Assembly: GCA_015493215.1 (NCBI GenBank)
Contig: WGDP01000129.1
Span: forward strand, 1 to 36,091
Direction of reading: 5' to 3'
Length of the DNA: 36,091 nt
From: Bacteroidales bacterium
GTDB taxonomy: Bacteria > Bacteroidota > Bacteroidia > Bacteroidales > F082
Of this stretch, positions 32,989-36,091 are shown in pieces. A program made the position numbers and the translations under genes. Position 1 is the stretch's first letter. Each line of letters starts with the position of its first letter. Under the pieces are notes generated by a model. It ran no database searches. It was not told where the DNA came from and saw only the letters and a list, made by a program, of their open reading frames with translations.

Positions 32989-34158
32989 ATGATAAAAAAG
33001 GTATTTGTTTTTGCAGTTATATTATTTTTCTTTAAGGCAATTGATGCACAAAATGCAGAAATTTTTAGCCCGCTAAACAACTATTCTGTCCAAGCCTCTT
33101 ACCAAATAGGCTATGTTTTTCCAACCAACGATTTTGTCCGTGGTGTTAATGCCGAAAGAGACACCATTGATGATTTTCAAACTTTTTCGGTTAAAATACT
33201 AAAACAAACCACGGGCGAAAAATTGTGGGAGCAACTTTATAACTATCCGGAATATGGCTTGGGTGTTTACGTTGCAGATTTTCAAAATCCCGAAGAAATT
33301 GGAAACCCCATCGCGTTATATGGCTATTTTAAAGCCCCTTTTTACCGATGGAAGAGGATTAACATAAATTACGAATTGGGTGCCGGCGTGGCCTTTAACT
33401 GGAAAAGTTACTCGCCTGCCAATCCCTATAATATTGCCATTGGTGCACCACTTACCGTTTACCTCGATTTGGGGGCAAATGCGCAGTTTCAATTAACGAA
33501 CCGGCTTTTTGCCGATATAGGCTTTAGCCTCACCCATTTTTCCAACGGTAAACTAAAATCGCCCAACTACGGCCTTAATACCATCGCACCAAAAGTGAGT
33601 TTAAAATATAAACTCTCGAAAAAACCTATCAATTTTATTCAACAAGATGTACCAAAGTATCATCCGGAAAATGAACTTTATGTGTCAGCTTATACCGGTA
33701 TTAAAAATATTTTATACGACAGCTTAAACATCGATGCTTCGGAAAAGTATGAAGGTGAATCGTACTACATCTTTGGGATTTCATCCGTTTTTAATCGTCA
33801 GATCAGCTATAAATCTAAAATTGGCATTGGTTTTTCAATGTCATACAATGGTTCGGTTGATGCGCAGGTTGCCGTTGACAATGGTGAACTTCAGGTAACC
33901 CCGGGGCCTTTTATCGACCATCTGCAAATAAGCCTCTTTCCTTCCTATGAATTAGTTATTAATAAGTTTTCTGTTATGCTGCAACCCTCGGTTTACATTT
34001 ACCGTAAGAAATTAAAAAACCAAACACCTGATTTTTATCAGCGGGTTGGCCTAAAGTATAACATGTTCAAAAATTTCTACGTGGGAGTTAACTTAAGAGC
34101 TTACAAATATTACATATCTGATTTTATTGAATGGAACCTGGGATACAGCTTTCTATAA
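32989..34158 (+). CDS. Acyloxyacyl hydrolase / PagL-like lipid A 3-O-deacylase
   Basis: 389 residues from ATG 32989. The signal peptide (KVFVFAVILFFFKAIDAQ) leads into a beta-barrel. The PagL catalytic segment is present as SLTHFSNGKLKSPNYGLNT, with His183 and Ser185 in HxS order. The family hydrolyses the 3-O acyl chain of lipid A in the outer membrane, altering its endotoxic and barrier properties. The C-terminal ~180 residues add more barrel-like strands, as in other Bacteroidota members, which are longer than Pseudomonas PagL. A TTG 6 bases upstream is in frame but ATG is preferred. It begins just after a terminator, so it must have its own promoter or rely on read-through. Confidence 0.83.
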   Translation: MIKKVFVFAVILFFFKAIDAQNAEIFSPLNNYSVQASYQIGYVFPTNDFVRGVNAERDTIDDFQTFSVKILKQTTGEKLWEQLYNYPEYGLGVYVADFQNPEEIGNPIALYGYFKAPFYRWKRININYELGAGVAFNWKSYSPANPYNIAIGAPLTVYLDLGANAQFQLTNRLFADIGFSLTHFSNGKLKSPNYGLNTIAPKVSLKYKLSKKPINFIQQDVPKYHPENELYVSAYTGIKNILYDSLNIDASEKYEGESYYIFGISSVFNRQISYKSKIGIGFSMSYNGSVDAQVAVDNGELQVTPGPFIDHLQISLFPSYELVINKFSVMLQPSVYIYRKKLKNQTPDFYQRVGLKYNMFKNFYVGVNLRAYKYYISDFIEWNLGYSFL

Positions 34159-34227
34159 TTATTAATTGGAAAAAGGCGTATCCATTTAACTGCAAAATAA
34201 TACAAGAATTCTTTGATTTGAATTGAG

Positions 34228-35847
<1,620 letters not shown>

Positions 35848-35863
35848 TTACGGGGGAATTAAT

Positions 35864-35889
35864 GGTTATAACCCGTTTTTTTTAACGGG
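35864..35889 (-). promoter_or_regulatory. Hairpin in the ABC-F 5' leader
   Basis: On the minus strand CCCGTT (35884-35889) and AACGGG (35872-35877) form a 6-bp stem around an A-run. The overlapping palindrome GGTTATAACC (35864-35873) shares bases with it, so the two folds exclude each other. They sit between the proposed -7 box and the start codon. Confidence 0.35.
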
Positions 35890-35892
35890 CGG

Positions 35893-35900
35893 CAAAAGTA
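35893..35900 (-). promoter_or_regulatory. Candidate -7 box for the ABC-F gene
   Basis: The minus strand reads TACTTTTG, matching TAnnTTTG, 46 bases upstream of the ABC-F ATG. The -33 element is not obvious. Confidence 0.4.
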
Positions 35901-35974
35901 CGTATTATTATTTGATTTAAGTTGTTTGTTTGTAAATTGGTGTTGAATGATAAAAAAATAAATTAACTACAAAA

Positions 35975-36005
35975 CTTGGGAAAATTGATTTTTTATGTAA
36001 TTTTG
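35975..36005 (+). promoter_or_regulatory. Promoter of tRNA-Pro
   Basis: CTTG at 35975-35978, a 19-base spacer and TAATTTTG at 35998-36005 fit the Bacteroidota promoter consensus. The predicted start is a few bases before the mature tRNA at 36017. Confidence 0.65.
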
Positions 36006-36016
36006 CACTCCCAAAA

Positions 36017-36090
36017 CGGGGTGTGGTGCAGTTGGCTAGCATGCTTGCATGGGGTGCAAGTGGTCGCAGGTTCGAGTCCTGCCACTCCGA
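36017..36090 (+). tRNA. tRNA-Pro (anticodon GGG)
   Basis: Acceptor stem CGGGGTG pairs with CACTCCG (36083-36089) with one G-T wobble, and the discriminator base is A (36090). The anticodon stem CTTGC/GCAAG encloses the loop ATGGGGT with anticodon GGG, reading CCC and CCU proline codons. The T arm is GCAGG-TTCGAGT-CCTGC, and the D arm contains AGTTGGCTAGC. The window ends one base later, so it cannot be seen whether CCA is encoded. Confidence 0.93.
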
Positions 36091-36091
36091 C

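Overview
The window comes from a member of the Bacteroidota, most likely an anaerobic Bacteroidales/Marinilabiliales-type lineage; the exact taxon cannot be fixed from sequence alone. Support comes from type IX secretion (T9SS) C-terminal sorting domains on two secreted proteins, a gldF-gldG pair, several outer-membrane barrels, lipoproteins with Bacteroidota-style lipoboxes, near absence of Shine-Dalgarno sites, and several promoters matching the Bacteroidota consensus TTTG-N19..21-TAnnTTTG. Methylmalonyl-CoA epimerase suggests a propionate/succinate pathway. There is no rRNA, CRISPR array, phage or intact transposon.

Layout. 1-982: tail of an outer-membrane barrel gene, then a membrane protein/winged-helix regulator pair. 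983-1348: a cluster of REP-like palindromes. 1349-4015: a lipoprotein with a YncE-like propeller and a phosphoesterase domain. 4134-5225: an A+T-rich Fic AMPylase gene. 5313-8052: pgk, a shortened GH3-like protein and a LysE-type exporter, apparently one operon. 8504-10033: a secreted FG-GAP propeller protein. 10043-14629: methylmalonyl-CoA epimerase, a penicillin-acylase-family hydrolase and OxyR, with OxyR divergent from a 1-Cys peroxiredoxin. 14818-17021: a frameshifted T9SS-secreted protein. 17159-20701: gldF-gldG-DUF4340. 20702-21076: a second palindrome cluster. 21077-24608: a PepSY-like lipoprotein, a TetR-like protein without its DNA-binding domain, a T9SS-secreted metallophosphoesterase and a DUF347 membrane protein. 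24783-34158: an envelope-directed block. 34228-35847: an ABC-F ATPase. 36017-36090: tRNA-Pro(GGG).

The most coherent candidate system is the envelope block. An ECF sigma factor is translationally coupled to an unusual protein that joins a short cytoplasmic segment, one transmembrane helix, a ~190-residue low-complexity linker and an outer-membrane barrel. This could be an anti-sigma factor and outer-membrane sensor in one chain. It is followed by an MMPL/RND-type exporter, a PAP2-like phosphatase, a GT4 glycosyltransferase, an outer-membrane barrel, a lipoprotein and a PagL-like lipid A deacylase. The sigma gene and the barrel/lipoprotein pair at 31212-32929 share a nearly identical upstream element, CACCCAACTTTTTTTT-N9-ATCTTTAT, with the same spacing. 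It has the form of an ECF promoter, and a weaker copy precedes the TetR-like gene. I infer an autoregulated envelope-stress or envelope-remodelling regulon.

Other points of note: two palindrome clusters whose arms differ by matched changes on both sides; a 177-bp nested palindrome after the sigma/barrel operon; a GH3-like protein that has lost its ATP-binding loop and C-terminal domain but keeps an open frame; and operator-like sequences between oxyR and the peroxiredoxin.
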